DNA of 64,000 nucleotides. Source: Methanosarcina flavescens (GTDB taxonomy: Archaea; Halobacteriota; Methanosarcinia; Methanosarcinales; Methanosarcinaceae). The stretch lies in the NCBI RefSeq assembly GCF_001304615.2, contig NZ_CP032683.1, positions 1,178,001 through 1,242,000 of the forward strand, given 5' to 3'. Numbering within the stretch: position 1 is the stretch's first letter; each line of letters starts with the position of its first letter. Under the pieces are notes generated by a model, which saw only the letters and a list, made by a program, of their open reading frames with translations, was not told the DNA's origin and did no database searches. A program made the position numbers and the translations under genes. This document shows positions 55,183 to 64,000 of this stretch, one piece after another.

Positions 55183-55490
55183 CCCAAAACTTTCTCCTAA
55201 TTGACGATATATAAGGCAAAAATTTCGTTGTCTTTATAGTGTCTGGTCTTGCCTTTCCGTGCTCATAATTATACTTTCATTTAAAAACCGTGTACCGAGC
55301 GCTATTAGAAAAAAATCAAAACCCCCATTAAGTGAGAGATAATAGCTCACAAGGCTATGTCAACCATATGACAGATAAATATTAATTCTTTATCATTTAA
55401 ATTCTTTATCATTTATTTTGTTATCTGTACTGTTTTATTGAACCTACAATGACTGTCCGATTTGAATATCTTAGTTGAGAACTCATCCTT
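55183..55490. other. Spacer between kinase and aroC
   Basis: About 308 bases upstream of the MEDS kinase and downstream of aroC, both on the minus strand. It contains a repeated ATTCTTTATCATTTA (55383-55412). The kinase promoter should be here. No gene. Confidence 0.35.
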
Positions 55491-56588
55491 CTATTCCAGC
55501 AAAGTTCTTGGATTAATAAAGCCGCTCCTTAACATATGATCAGCAAGCACAAGGGCAACCATAGCTTCCGCAACCGGTACCATGCGAGGGGGAATTGTGG
55601 GATCATGCCGACCTTTGATTGTGATTTCCGTATTTTCAAGGGTTTTTAGGTCAATGGTTTGCTGAAGTTTTCCTATCGACGGGGTTGGTTTTACGGCTGC
55701 CCTGCATACAATATCCAGGCCTGTTGAGATTCCTCCGAGGATTCCGCCGGCATTATTGCTTGGAGAAGTTACTTTTCCTCCCTCCATCCTGAAAGGATCA
55801 TTCATTTGACTCCCATGCAGGCGGGCAGCCTCAAATCCGGCTCCGATTTCAAAGCCTTTGACGGCAGGAATACTCATAAGGGCTTTTGCAAGGTCAGCGT
55901 CCAGCCGGTCGAAAACAGGCTCTCCAAGACCGACGGGCACACCTTTTATAATAAGCTCGACGATGCCTCCAATGCTATCTCCTTCCTGTCGCATTGCCGC
56001 AACTTTCTCAAGCATTTTTCCTGCAGCTTCTAGATCGGCACAGCGCACAGGGGTCTTTTCTACGTTTTCTAAGATTTCTTCAAAGGGAAGAGGGTTTGCC
56101 CGAATTGTCCCGAGTTCAATCACGTGCCCGACAATTCGGATTCCAAATCTGGAAAGCAGGAGTTTTGCAAGTGCTCCGCCGGCAACCCTGCCTATTGTTT
56201 CCCGGGCTGAAGACCTGCCTCCTCCACGGTGATCCCTCATTCCGTAGCGAGCCATATAGGTAAAATCGGCGTGTCCGGGTCTGGGAGTATCTTTAATTGC
56301 ATCGTAAGCCGAAGATCTGGCATCCGAGTTCCAGACAAGCATGGAAACAGGAGTGCCTGTGCTCATTCCTTCGAAAATCCCAGAGAGGATTTCCACTCTG
56401 TCAGCCTCATGGCGGGGGGTGGAAACTTCACTTTGCCCTGGACGTCTCCTGTCCAGTTCTTTCTGTATGTCAGCCTCGGAGAAAGGAAGTCCTGCAGGCA
56501 ATCCGTCTACCACAACACCTACAGCCCTGCCGTGGGACTCGCCCCAGGTTGTAATCCGAAACATCTGCCCGAAAACGTTTCCAGCCAT
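55491..56588 (-). CDS. aroC: Chorismate synthase
   Basis: A 365-residue enzyme that makes chorismate from EPSP with reduced FMN, the last step of the shikimate route. Signatures [42 protein letters not shown] and the C-terminal [20 protein letters not shown]. Full length. It starts 6 bases after the stop codon of the cation-efflux gene, with no clear ribosome binding site, so translation is probably coupled. Confidence 0.96.
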   Translation of the reverse strand: MAGNVFGQMFRITTWGESHGRAVGVVVDGLPAGLPFSEADIQKELDRRRPGQSEVSTPRHEADRVEILSGIFEGMSTGTPVSMLVWNSDARSSAYDAIKDTPRPGHADFTYMARYGMRDHRGGGRSSARETIGRVAGGALAKLLLSRFGIRIVGHVIELGTIRANPLPFEEILENVEKTPVRCADLEAAGKMLEKVAAMRQEGDSIGGIVELIIKGVPVGLGEPVFDRLDADLAKALMSIPAVKGFEIGAGFEAARLHGSQMNDPFRMEGGKVTSPSNNAGGILGGISTGLDIVCRAAVKPTPSIGKLQQTIDLKTLENTEITIKGRHDPTIPPRMVPVAEAMVALVLADHMLRSGFINPRTLLE

Positions 56589-56593
56589 GCATC

Positions 56594-57490
56594 TTAACTG
56601 GTTTTTTTGGTATTTGATTCTTGGGGTTGCCCAATGGATGGTTCGAGATGCACGACGACATCAGAAACATCTTTGTATTCTCCCTTCAGCTTTTTACTGA
56701 CCTTGTGAGCGATAAGATGTGCATCCTCAAGCTTCATATCCGACTGAACAAGCAGATGCATATCGACCCTGATATCCCCCATGCTCCCGCGAGTCCGGAT
56801 CTTATGGCAGCCCTTTACCCCTTCAATGCTCAGAACAAGGTCACAAATTTCTTTTTCTTCAATTCTGGACATATCCATAAGAGCCATTGAGCCCTCCTTA
56901 ATAATCCTGTATCCTGCCCTGAAAATCAGAAAAGCTATTACTACAGCAATTAAGGGATCCATAAAAGGAAAACCAAGTTTTACAGCAGCAAGGCTTACTA
57001 AAACCGACAGGGAAACATAAATATCACTTTTTGTGTGCATTGAGTCGGCTATAAGTACCTGGCTTCTGAGCAGCTCGCCCTGCTTATGCTCATATCGTGT
57101 TACCAGATAATTAATACCCATTGTCCCGAGAATTACAAGAAAGCTTATAGCTGTGACCTGTGGGTTACTCTGGATTAGGAAACGGTTGAGAGCGTCCCTG
57201 AAAATCTCAATGCCTACGAAGATCAGTAGTAAAGCGATGAAAATAGAAGCTACAGTCTCATATTTCCTGTGCCCGTAGGGATGCCCCATGTCAGGCGGGC
57301 GGGCTCCGATGAAACTTCCTGCCAGTCCTATAATATTGGAAACTCCATCAAAAAGGGAGTGGTAGCCATCTGCAATCATGCTTAAGGTGCCGGTCAGGTT
57401 TCCATAAATAATTTTGGCAAACGCAACTGTAAGGTTCAGAAATAGTACATAGATAAGAACTCTCTGTACTTTCTTAAACTTTTGTAACAT
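56594..57490 (-). CDS. Cation diffusion facilitator transporter
   Basis: A 298-residue membrane transporter of the CDF family. Helices at about 10-30, 40-62, 78-98, 112-135, 152-172 and 176-192; the metal-site motif [12 protein letters not shown] in helix 2 and [13 protein letters not shown] in helix 5 give the D-H-D-D type site of zinc/manganese/iron exporters. A cytosolic ferredoxin-like domain (about 205-290) follows with [12 protein letters not shown]. The frame opens at 57559, but GGGAG lies before ATG 57490 and the family starts here. It is in one unit with aroC. Confidence 0.9.
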   Translation of the reverse strand: MLQKFKKVQRVLIYVLFLNLTVAFAKIIYGNLTGTLSMIADGYHSLFDGVSNIIGLAGSFIGARPPDMGHPYGHRKYETVASIFIALLLIFVGIEIFRDALNRFLIQSNPQVTAISFLVILGTMGINYLVTRYEHKQGELLRSQVLIADSMHTKSDIYVSLSVLVSLAAVKLGFPFMDPLIAVVIAFLIFRAGYRIIKEGSMALMDMSRIEEKEICDLVLSIEGVKGCHKIRTRGSMGDIRVDMHLLVQSDMKLEDAHLIAHKVSKKLKGEYKDVSDVVVHLEPSIGQPQESNTKKTS

Positions 57491-57687
57491 ATTCCTGACT
57501 CCCTTACATCGAACTGTAAAAAACCGAAAATGATCGGCGCATAAATGAAAAATAAACACCGTTAAGAACTGTCAAGAGGCTATCAATGATATACTGGTTT
57601 ACCTTTATATAAAATTCTGCGGCTTAAAAAATAAAAAACAGGAAAAAGGGGAAAAATAATATAAAAAAGCGGAAGAAAAGAGATTTC

Positions 57688-58428
57688 TTATTCCGAACCT
57701 GTCCACGTCATATAAGCTTCCACTATTTCCTGCCCTTCTAGAAACACAAGTCCATGTTCTTTACCGTATTCTTTCGAGTCTTCTTTGGAGAGTGCCTTTC
57801 CGCTATAATCGTCCAGCATCTCACAGACTACCATTGCAGGGGTAATTCCTGCCATACGGGCGAGTGCAACTGAGAGTTCGGTCTGTCCTCTTCGTTCGTC
57901 CAAAAGTCCTTCTGCAGCCCTGAGCAACGCAACATGTCCTGGAGTTCTGAATTCGTCACCAAAATGGATTGTATCTCCAGACAGCTTTCTTTCTGTAATT
58001 TCTCCTATTTTCCGGATTGTCAGGGCTCTTTCATTGTCAGGGATGCCGGTTCTGGTATTCCTGTGATTCACCCAGAGGGAAAAGGAAGAATGAGAATCAT
58101 ATTTAAGGTCGCCTTCCTTTTCCACTATCTCCCCAAGCATGTCACTTGTTTTACTTGCTTCCCGGACGAGTTCAGCCATAAAAGGCAGCCTGAGCTGTTT
58201 TGAAGCTACAGGGTCAACAGCCACACAGATGAGACCGCCTGCGTCTTTTCGCATCCATTTTACATCTTTGAAAGTGACCGCTTTTGCAGGAATTACAAGG
58301 TCTGTCTCCCCTTCCCTTGAATCCGAATCGTAAATCTGGATCATTTTTCCTGCTCTCAGGGCTTCCAGCGCCCTGTTGATGTTCTCATTTCTATACGTAA
58401 GACAATTGTAAACTGTACTTCCGCTCAT
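57688..58428 (-). CDS. ribB: 3,4-dihydroxy-2-butanone 4-phosphate synthase
   Basis: A 246-residue enzyme that forms dihydroxybutanone phosphate from ribulose 5-phosphate for riboflavin. The acidic active-site motif is in YDSDSREGETDLVIPA (near 33-48), followed by GGLICVAVD, the H in FRTPGHVALLRAAEGLL and RRGQTELSVALARMAG. Its start overlaps the rbkR stop by four bases (ATGA), so the two genes form one operon. Confidence 0.94.
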   Translation of the reverse strand: MSGSTVYNCLTYRNENINRALEALRAGKMIQIYDSDSREGETDLVIPAKAVTFKDVKWMRKDAGGLICVAVDPVASKQLRLPFMAELVREASKTSDMLGEIVEKEGDLKYDSHSSFSLWVNHRNTRTGIPDNERALTIRKIGEITERKLSGDTIHFGDEFRTPGHVALLRAAEGLLDERRGQTELSVALARMAGITPAMVVCEMLDDYSGKALSKEDSKEYGKEHGLVFLEGQEIVEAYMTWTGSE

Positions 58429-59102
58429 TTTTGGTTCTCCGTCACCTGGCTTTTAACCTGTATTACAACTCTATCTCCGTCGTTTAATTCCAGGGCATCC
58501 CTTAGCTTAACAGGCGCAATAATCTCGATCAAATCCGGTGGGTAATGTGTTCTTTCAGGAGCGACTACAGCAGCTTCGATACCTCCAACAACGACCGGAT
58601 AACACTTCCCGCCTCCGAAGGTGCGTTCCCCGTCATTGAAGCCTTCTACCTTGACAGCTGGCATTTCATGCAGAAGATTCTGAAAAATCGAACTATTTTC
58701 AGTAAGTTGTACGTTTAGAGTCCCGGGAAAAGGTGAAAAATGCAGTTTTTCTTCAAACTGCTTTCTGTATCCGGGTATATTTACATAATATTTGCCCTCA
58801 CCTAGACCTTTGAGTACCTTTCCTTCCAGCTCCAGAATCTCCGGTTCCGGAGAAAAGATCTTGCTGTACTGGATGTACTCGCTCTTAAGAATTCCAATCC
58901 CTTTTTCTGTCATTTTTATCAACTGGCCACCTGGGACTATCTTCCTTTCTATCAGCCCCTCTTCTTCCAGCTGCTTTAGCTTTCTTGCTACGGTTTTGGA
59001 GCTTGCCCCGGTATGTTTTTGAAACTCGCTCGATGAGACCTTGATAATTTTGTTTACTGCTCCTATAAGTGCAAGTCTTTTCAGGTATTCAATGTCAGGC
59101 AC
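58425..59102 (-). CDS. rbkR: RbkR: HTH regulator fused to CTP-dependent riboflavin kinase
   Basis: About 225 residues. The N-terminal winged helix (about 5-75; IIKVSSSEFQKHTGASSKTVARKLKQLEEEGLIERK) is fused to an archaeal CTP-dependent riboflavin kinase domain (about 88-225; GKVLKGLGEGKYYVNIPGY, FSPFPGTLNVQL, GGGKCYPVVVGGIEAAVVAPERTHYP, LNDGDRVVI). RbkR proteins are known to make FMN and to repress riboflavin genes. The frame opens at TTG 59138, but GGTGG lies before GTG 59102, which gives MPDIEYLKRLALIGA. The start chosen also frees the palindrome upstream for use as an operator. ribB follows in the same operon. Confidence 0.93.
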   Translation of the reverse strand: MPDIEYLKRLALIGAVNKIIKVSSSEFQKHTGASSKTVARKLKQLEEEGLIERKIVPGGQLIKMTEKGIGILKSEYIQYSKIFSPEPEILELEGKVLKGLGEGKYYVNIPGYRKQFEEKLHFSPFPGTLNVQLTENSSIFQNLLHEMPAVKVEGFNDGERTFGGGKCYPVVVGGIEAAVVAPERTHYPPDLIEIIAPVKLRDALELNDGDRVVIQVKSQVTENQK

Positions 59103-59122
59103 TGTCGCCACCCATCTTAATT

Positions 59123-59150
59123 TTGAGATGCATCTCAATAATGAGATGTT
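59123..59150. promoter_or_regulatory. Likely RbkR operator
   Basis: TTGAGATGCATCTCAA at 59123-59138 is a perfect 16-bp palindrome, and a further half site GAGATG follows at 59143-59148. It is 20 bases upstream of the GTG start of rbkR. An HTH protein with autoregulation would bind such a site. The function is inferred from symmetry and position. Confidence 0.6.
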
Positions 59151-59272
59151 AGACTATGCATTCCGTTATAATAAAACTTTTGATAGCATCGTTTTATCCC
59201 ATGCCTCTTCAATAAAAACATCACCGGAGAAGTTAAGTATTTAGTATCCTGAATCCATCTATTGATTACACC

Positions 59273-59882
59273 ATGACAAAAGAAATTGAAGTTGAGTGCC
59301 CCTCATGTTCTCCGGAAGAAGAGGTAAGGCACGAGGTTCTGAAAGAGGGACAGAGTCCGCTTGTCCGCTGTCTGGAGTGCGGACAGGTGCATGCAGCTAA
59401 AATCAAAATCCCTAAATCCGTTACTTTGAAAGTGATAGTTAGCAAGATGGATGTCTCAAACACTTATAAAACTGAACTGGATTCCAAGACGATTCTTCAG
59501 GTAGACGACGAGCTGGTTGTGGATGACGAGGAGACAGGAGTGGTAGTACCTATCCTGATTACCGCTCTTGATGCAGGAGGAAAGAGGGTACGGGTTGCCA
59601 GAGCGGAAGATACTGAAACAATCTGGGGCAGAGCCATTGATGAGGTAACCGTAAAGTTTTCTGCTCAGTCAGGGACTGAAATAACTGAAGTAATTGAAAA
59701 ACGCGTGCCTGGAGATTATGAATTTGTAGTAGGAGCCGAAGAAAAAGCGGGAAATAAACGCCTTCTCATAACGAAGATTAAAATAAGGGATGGGGGCTTC
59801 CGGTCAAGGAAAGGCGATGTTGTGCTTGCAAAATATGTAAAAAGAATTTTTGCGAGAAAGAAAGGGGAAGGTTCGGGTCAGC

Positions 59883-59908
<26 letters not shown>
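59273..59908 (+). CDS. HVO_0476-family zinc-ribbon protein
   Basis: A 211-residue protein of the archaeal HVO_0476 family. An N-terminal zinc ribbon has two cysteine pairs (CPSCSPEEE near 9-12 and CLECGQVH near 34-37); the rest is all-beta with SH3-like segments ([41 protein letters not shown]) and a very basic C-terminus. Its function is not established; nucleic-acid binding is likely from the zinc ribbon and charge. No ribosome binding site is seen, so the mRNA may be leaderless. Its 3' end overlaps or abuts pcm. Confidence 0.85.
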
Positions 59909-60593
<685 letters not shown>

Positions 60594-60690
60594 AGGTTCT
60601 GGTAAGGAAAAAAACCAAACCAGAGTTCAAGCATCCTTTCAATAAATTTTAAAAAATTAAATAAGGTATTAATAAGTGTAAAATCATCTA

Positions 60691-61161
60691 ATGAGCATGG
60701 GCATCGACATCTATGAGGACTTTGAGGAAATTAGAGTCAAGGATGTCTATATAGTCGACGTTTTTACGGACCCAACTCCTGTGGTGCTTCTTGAAGATAC
60801 ACAGGGGAAAATGCTCCCTATATATATAGGGCATCTAGAGGCTCTCTCAATTGGAAATGTGATTAAAAATATTTCTCCGCCCAGACCTATGGCGCATGAC
60901 CTTATGATTAACATTTTCGAGCGGCTTGAGGTAAAAATCGAGGGTGTATTGATTGATGAAAAGATAGATAAAATCTATTACGCCCGGCTTTTGCTAAAGA
61001 AGGATAATAATGTTATGCAATTTGACGCAAGACCAAGCGATTGTATCGCCCTTGCTCTGCGTGTTGGAGCACCGATAAGGGTTAGGAAAAAGGTTCTTGA
61101 GAGTTCCGAAGTCGAGATGTCAAGATTTGAAGGCGCCCGCGTGATAAATATTTTCGGTTAG
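60691..61161 (+). CDS. DUF151/bifunctional nuclease family protein
   Basis: A 156-residue protein of the DUF151 (BFN) family with the signature TPVVLLEDTQGKMLPIYIGHLEA, and DARPSDCIALALRVGAPI. Plant and bacterial members have been described as nucleases with RNase and DNase activity; the archaeal role is unproven. The start may be ATG 60691 or 60697. It stands alone, about 100 bases after pcm. Confidence 0.88.
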   Translation: MSMGIDIYEDFEEIRVKDVYIVDVFTDPTPVVLLEDTQGKMLPIYIGHLEALSIGNVIKNISPPRPMAHDLMINIFERLEVKIEGVLIDEKIDKIYYARLLLKKDNNVMQFDARPSDCIALALRVGAPIRVRKKVLESSEVEMSRFEGARVINIFG

Positions 61162-61394
61162 GTTAATTGAGGTGCTCAGAGTTCTTTTTGAGCCTGAGAA
61201 CTTAAGTTTACCTCAGCCTGGTTTTATGTTCTCGATTCTTGAGAAGCTATTTTCGTTGTTAGTAACCTGCAAGGTGTTTCTTTATATAATTTTTATAATA
61301 TTGATCTAAATGCCTTTTAGAGAATGCTATCTGTGGCTCTTATTGGCTTAATTTCAACAAGCTTTTAATAACAGTTAAATTTATTATCCCATAG

Positions 61395-62216
61395 ATGCTC
61401 ACCAAAAGAATAATACCATGCCTTGATGTGACCCTTGACAGAGCAGGCGGCTGCGTTGTTAAGGGCGTTGAGTTCGTAGACCTGAAAGAGGCTGGAGACC
61501 CTGTGGAACTCGCCAAGCGCTACAATGAAGAGGGCGCAGATGAGCTTGTTTTTCTGGATATCACAGCTTCTGCTCACGGCAGGGAAACCATGATCGATGT
61601 GATTGAGAGGACTGCAGACGAGGTTTTCATTCCTCTTACAATTGGAGGGGGAATAAGCTCCATAGACGCAATTCGTCAAATTCTCAGAGCTGGGGCAGAT
61701 AAAGTCTCAGTTAACACCTCTGCGGTCAAGAACCCTGATTTCATCAAAGAGGCTTCGGATATATTTGGAGCCCAGTGCATTGTTACTGCGATTGATTGCA
61801 AGAGAAATCTCGATATAAAAAATAATCCGGACAAAACTATCCTGGAACTTGAGGACGGAACTCCTGCCTGGTATGAAGTGGTAATCTACGGAGGTAGGGA
61901 AGCTACAGGAATCGATGCTGTGGAGTGGGCAAGAAAGGCAGAAGAACTGGGTTCCGGGGAAATCTTGCTTACAAGTATGGACAGGGACGGAACATGTGCC
62001 GGTTATGACCTGCCAATTACAAGAAAACTCTCAGAAGAGCTCGATATCCCTATTATAGCTTCAGGAGGAGTCGGAAACCCTCAGCACATTTATGAAGGAT
62101 TCTCAATCGGAAAAGCCGATGCCGCCCTTGCAGCAAGCATTTTCCACTTCAGGGAATACTCAATTAAGGAAGTTAAAGAATATCTTAAGGAACGGGGAAT
62201 CCCTGTCAGACTCTAA
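61395..62216 (+). CDS. hisF: Imidazole glycerol phosphate synthase subunit HisF
   Basis: A 273-residue TIM-barrel cyclase that, with HisH, forms imidazole glycerol phosphate and AICAR in histidine synthesis. [19 protein letters not shown] carries the first catalytic aspartate; the second is in VTAIDCKRN; phosphate sites are LTIGGGIS and [22 protein letters not shown] is also present. No HisH gene lies nearby. No ribosome binding site is seen before the ATG. Confidence 0.96.
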   Translation: MLTKRIIPCLDVTLDRAGGCVVKGVEFVDLKEAGDPVELAKRYNEEGADELVFLDITASAHGRETMIDVIERTADEVFIPLTIGGGISSIDAIRQILRAGADKVSVNTSAVKNPDFIKEASDIFGAQCIVTAIDCKRNLDIKNNPDKTILELEDGTPAWYEVVIYGGREATGIDAVEWARKAEELGSGEILLTSMDRDGTCAGYDLPITRKLSEELDIPIIASGGVGNPQHIYEGFSIGKADAALAASIFHFREYSIKEVKEYLKERGIPVRL

Positions 62217-62315
62217 AATTCAGGAAAAGGTTGTAAAGGCAAAAAGTAAGTCAGGCAACTAACATCACGCCGACTAAAAATTTTCCGGAATAAAATAAGG
62301 GAATGGGGAAGAACA

Positions 62316-62603
62316 ATGGAAGTCTCAGAATTCCAGAGGATAATGTACGAGCTCTATGCACATAACGACAGGAGAAGGGGAGGTAAGGCTACAATGCTCT
62401 GGCTTGTTGAGGAAGTAGGAGAACTTGCCGAAGCCATCCGCAGAGAAGAGCCAGAAAATATAGAGGAAGAACTTGCAGACTGCTTCGCCTGGATAGGGGC
62501 GCTTGCCAATCTCTACGGCGTGAACCTCGAAGAAGCTTTCCTTAAAAAGTACCCTGGCATATGCCCTACCTGCAAACAAAAACCTTGCATCTGTACGGAT
62601 TGA
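62316..62603 (+). CDS. MazG-type nucleotide pyrophosphohydrolase
   Basis: A 95-residue single-domain MazG-like enzyme that hydrolyses nucleoside triphosphates to monophosphates. The metal-binding glutamates are in LVEEVGELAEAIRREEPENIEEELADCFAW (two ExxE/ExxD pairs about residues 32-63). The C-terminal tail CPTCKQKPCIC has four cysteines, which may bind a metal. GGGGAAG precedes the ATG. It is about 100 bases downstream of hisF. Confidence 0.88.
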   Translation: MEVSEFQRIMYELYAHNDRRRGGKATMLWLVEEVGELAEAIRREEPENIEEELADCFAWIGALANLYGVNLEEAFLKKYPGICPTCKQKPCICTD

Positions 62604-62795
62604 AAGTGGTAAGTATTTTATTCGAGAAATCTGAATACCAGGCTTTTTTTTGGAACTTATATCATGCCGGAATCATCATCTGTGAGATCTTTTACATATT
62701 TACTTTCATATATTTTGAGATACTTTTTTATTTATTAAAGTCAATATCTTATATGGAATTCTTATCTGGATTCTTCATTTATCGGGGGAACACAA

Positions 62796-63197
62796 ATGTC
62801 AGAAGTCGAAACCATGGAACTTCTTGAGGGTGTGCAGATTAAGGTACTTAACAACACTGGCGAGGATCTTGTGCTGCAGGCTCAGAAAATTGAGAAAGGA
62901 ATGTTCAAGAAAGGTCAGCGGGCTCCTGCTAGAATCGGGTCTTATGAGGAAGAAAGCTTTGAACTTGTTGCATGTGAAGGAAGCTGTGAAGGTGGAGCAG
63001 ATATCGAAGGATGGGTAAAGTACGGGCTGGGATGTACGGAAGGGTATTGCAAGATACACTTCAGATACGTGGGGAAAACAAACAAACTAGGTTACTCCTG
63101 TGAATGCCACATACGTGATGGGAAGATGCTCTGCGAAGCCTCAACGGACGAGAAAACTGGAAGAATAGTGAGCTGGATAATAGGACCAAAGGAGTAA
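62796..63197 (+). CDS. Small cysteine-rich protein, possibly aegerolysin-like
   Basis: A 133-residue protein without signal peptide, with seven cysteines in CEGSCEGG, GCTEGYC and CECH plus one near residue 110. The opening VQIKVLNNTGEDLVLQAQKIEKGMFKKGQRAPARI, then an acidic/glycine segment and WVKYGLGCTEGYCKIHFRYVGKTN is arranged like the beta-sandwich aegerolysins (HIINN-type start, GTEG motif, late aromatic strand). This resemblance is weak and I would not name it on this alone. GGGGGAA precedes the ATG, so translation is well supported. Confidence 0.65.
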   Translation: MSEVETMELLEGVQIKVLNNTGEDLVLQAQKIEKGMFKKGQRAPARIGSYEEESFELVACEGSCEGGADIEGWVKYGLGCTEGYCKIHFRYVGKTNKLGYSCECHIRDGKMLCEASTDEKTGRIVSWIIGPKE

Positions 63198-63623
63198 ACC
63201 CAAAAGAAATGCTCACTGGACTTTGTCCGATAATGTTTTTAATCCATAGCTTCTTTGTTATTTTGGCTATGCTACGACCCTGGTTGTAATTTAATATCTT
63301 ATAGCAGAGCGGACAAAAAGCTCTGCTAATTTAATCAATAATGCCCGTAATCTATAATTATACCAGGTAATCTGTGACTGATCGTCAATAAAAACGGATT
63401 TTATAATATTTTTCAAATAGTTTTTGAAGTCTGTAGAAAAACGGATCGGATTAGCCGTTTCGTTTTTGATTTTTCCTTCAATAACTGCTTTTGTCATAAG
63501 TACAAGATTCTTTGCGCCGCCTTTAGAATGCCGTAGTTTTCTCTTATAAATTCAGTTCCAGGTTTCCCGGAAAGGAAGGGAATGCCAAAGCTTAATTAAG
63601 GGCAGGTTCTGTAATCCCATCTG
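63198..63623. other. Spacer upstream of the U32 peptidase gene
   Basis: About 426 bases. It includes the hairpin at 63303-63327 and AT-rich sequence at 63340-63420. A 68-codon minus-strand frame (63291-63497) lacks a ribosome binding site and I do not call it. The promoter of the U32 gene should lie at about 63520-63600. Confidence 0.35.
63303..63327. terminator. Hairpin terminator candidate
   Basis: AGCAGAGC (63303-63310) and GCTCTGCT (63320-63327) form a perfect 8-bp stem with a 9-base loop, followed by AATTTAAT. It lies 106 bases after the cysteine-rich protein gene. Confidence 0.5.
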
Positions 63624-64000
63624 ATGAAGCCTAAAAAACCGGAACTGCTTGCCCCGGCAGGCGGCATGGAAGCTTTTGTTGCAGCCGTAGAAAACGGAGC
63701 GGATGCCGTATACGTTGGAGCCAGGGCTTTCAGTGCTCGGGGGTATGCCTCGAATTTCTCAGAGAAAGAACTTGAGGAGGCCATTGACTATGCTCATCTC
63801 AGAGGCGTGAAGGTATATGTAACCGTAAACACGCTGCTTAAGGAAGAAGAAGTGGAAGATGCCCTTAAACTGCTTTCCTGCCTGAGAGAAATAGGAACAG
63901 ACGCGGTCATAGTCCAGGATCTCGGACTAATCTCGCTTGCAGGAAAATATCTCCCAGATCTTCCACTGCATGCGAGCACACAAATGACCCTTCACAACAG
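63624..64000 (+). CDS. U32 family peptidase, partial
   Basis: The frame from ATG 63624 stays open to the window end (125 codons). MKPKKPELLAPAGGMEAFVAAVENGADAVYVGARAFSARGYA and VKVYVTVNTLLKEEE are the conserved N-terminal TIM-barrel part of peptidase U32/YegQ/RlhA-related proteins; LPLHASTQMTLHN continues the pattern. Members include collagenase-like peptidases and tRNA or rRNA hydroxylation factors, so the activity cannot be told from this part. The rest lies beyond 64000. Confidence 0.9.
   Translation, partial: MKPKKPELLAPAGGMEAFVAAVENGADAVYVGARAFSARGYASNFSEKELEEAIDYAHLRGVKVYVTVNTLLKEEEVEDALKLLSCLREIGTDAVIVQDLGLISLAGKYLPDLPLHASTQMTLHN

Noticed and set aside
63291-63497. 68-codon minus-strand frame in the last spacer
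   Set aside because: No ribosome binding site, overlaps a terminator-like hairpin, and shows no family pattern.

Overview
The window reads as a chromosome segment of a methanogenic archaeon of the genus Methanosarcina. Evidence from the sequence: archaeal information-processing genes (TFB, RpoK, RpoN, S2, S9, L13, L18e, Gar1, multi-OB RPA, Trm5), the archaeal isopentenyl phosphate kinase route to lipids, haem synthesis through sirohaem decarboxylases (AhbA/AhbB/AhbD), PocR- and MEDS-type sensor kinases, a DUF1699 protein, moderate GC with AT-rich spacers, and one gene (pcm) that stays open only if an in-frame TAG is read through, as expected in a pyrrolysine-using lineage. The species cannot be fixed from sequence reading alone.

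Layout. 1-8.1 kb: DUF1699 protein, PocR-PAS histidine kinase, tRNA-Thr, trm5, a small membrane protein, a LysE-type exporter, and gar1-tfb. 8.4-11.1 kb: pyruvate,phosphate dikinase. 11.5-21.6 kb: a minus-strand supercluster, in transcription order L18e-L13-S9-RpoN-tRNA-Pro-RpoK-S2-MEMO-mevalonate kinase-IPK-Idi2-(1 kb gap)-RNase J-prenyl diphosphate synthase, which joins translation/transcription genes to isoprenoid synthesis. 22-27 kb: accessory stretch with a decayed gene, a pyruvate/indolepyruvate decarboxylase-like TPP enzyme, a DUF2240 protein, and a secreted zinc-phospholipase-like protein next to a membrane protein. 27-31.1 kb: serA and an RPA plus RPA-associated protein pair. 31.4-36.9 kb: secreted-protein island (NosD-like beta-helix, TolB-like beta-propeller, a second beta-helix protein with two decayed copies of its own leader in tandem upstream). 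36.9-49.7 kb: gltX, a regulator/FAH pair, pyrK-pyrD, then haem genes hemC, hemL, hemB, hemA, sirC, ahbB, ahbA, ahbD, all on the minus strand. 49.9-51.1 kb: a short inverted-repeat element and a related degenerate IS5-like insertion sequence. 51.5-55.2 kb: a large MEDS/PAS/GAF sensor kinase broken into three reading frames. 55.5-64 kb: aroC with a cation-efflux gene, ribB-rbkR with a likely operator, a zinc-ribbon protein, pcm with the internal TAG, a DUF151 nuclease-like gene, hisF, a MazG-type pyrophosphohydrolase, a small cysteine-rich protein, and the start of a U32 peptidase cut by the window end.

Most genes are ordinary housekeeping genes. The points worth following are the TAG codon inside pcm, the tandem decayed leaders and 3' remnant around the beta-helix gene, the doubly frameshifted sensor kinase, the IS5/short-element pair with matching ends, the palindrome at the rbkR start, and the small ORF with a strong ribosome binding site in the 1-kb spacer upstream of RNase J. 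I did not find a CRISPR array, prophage, or clear multi-gene defence system.
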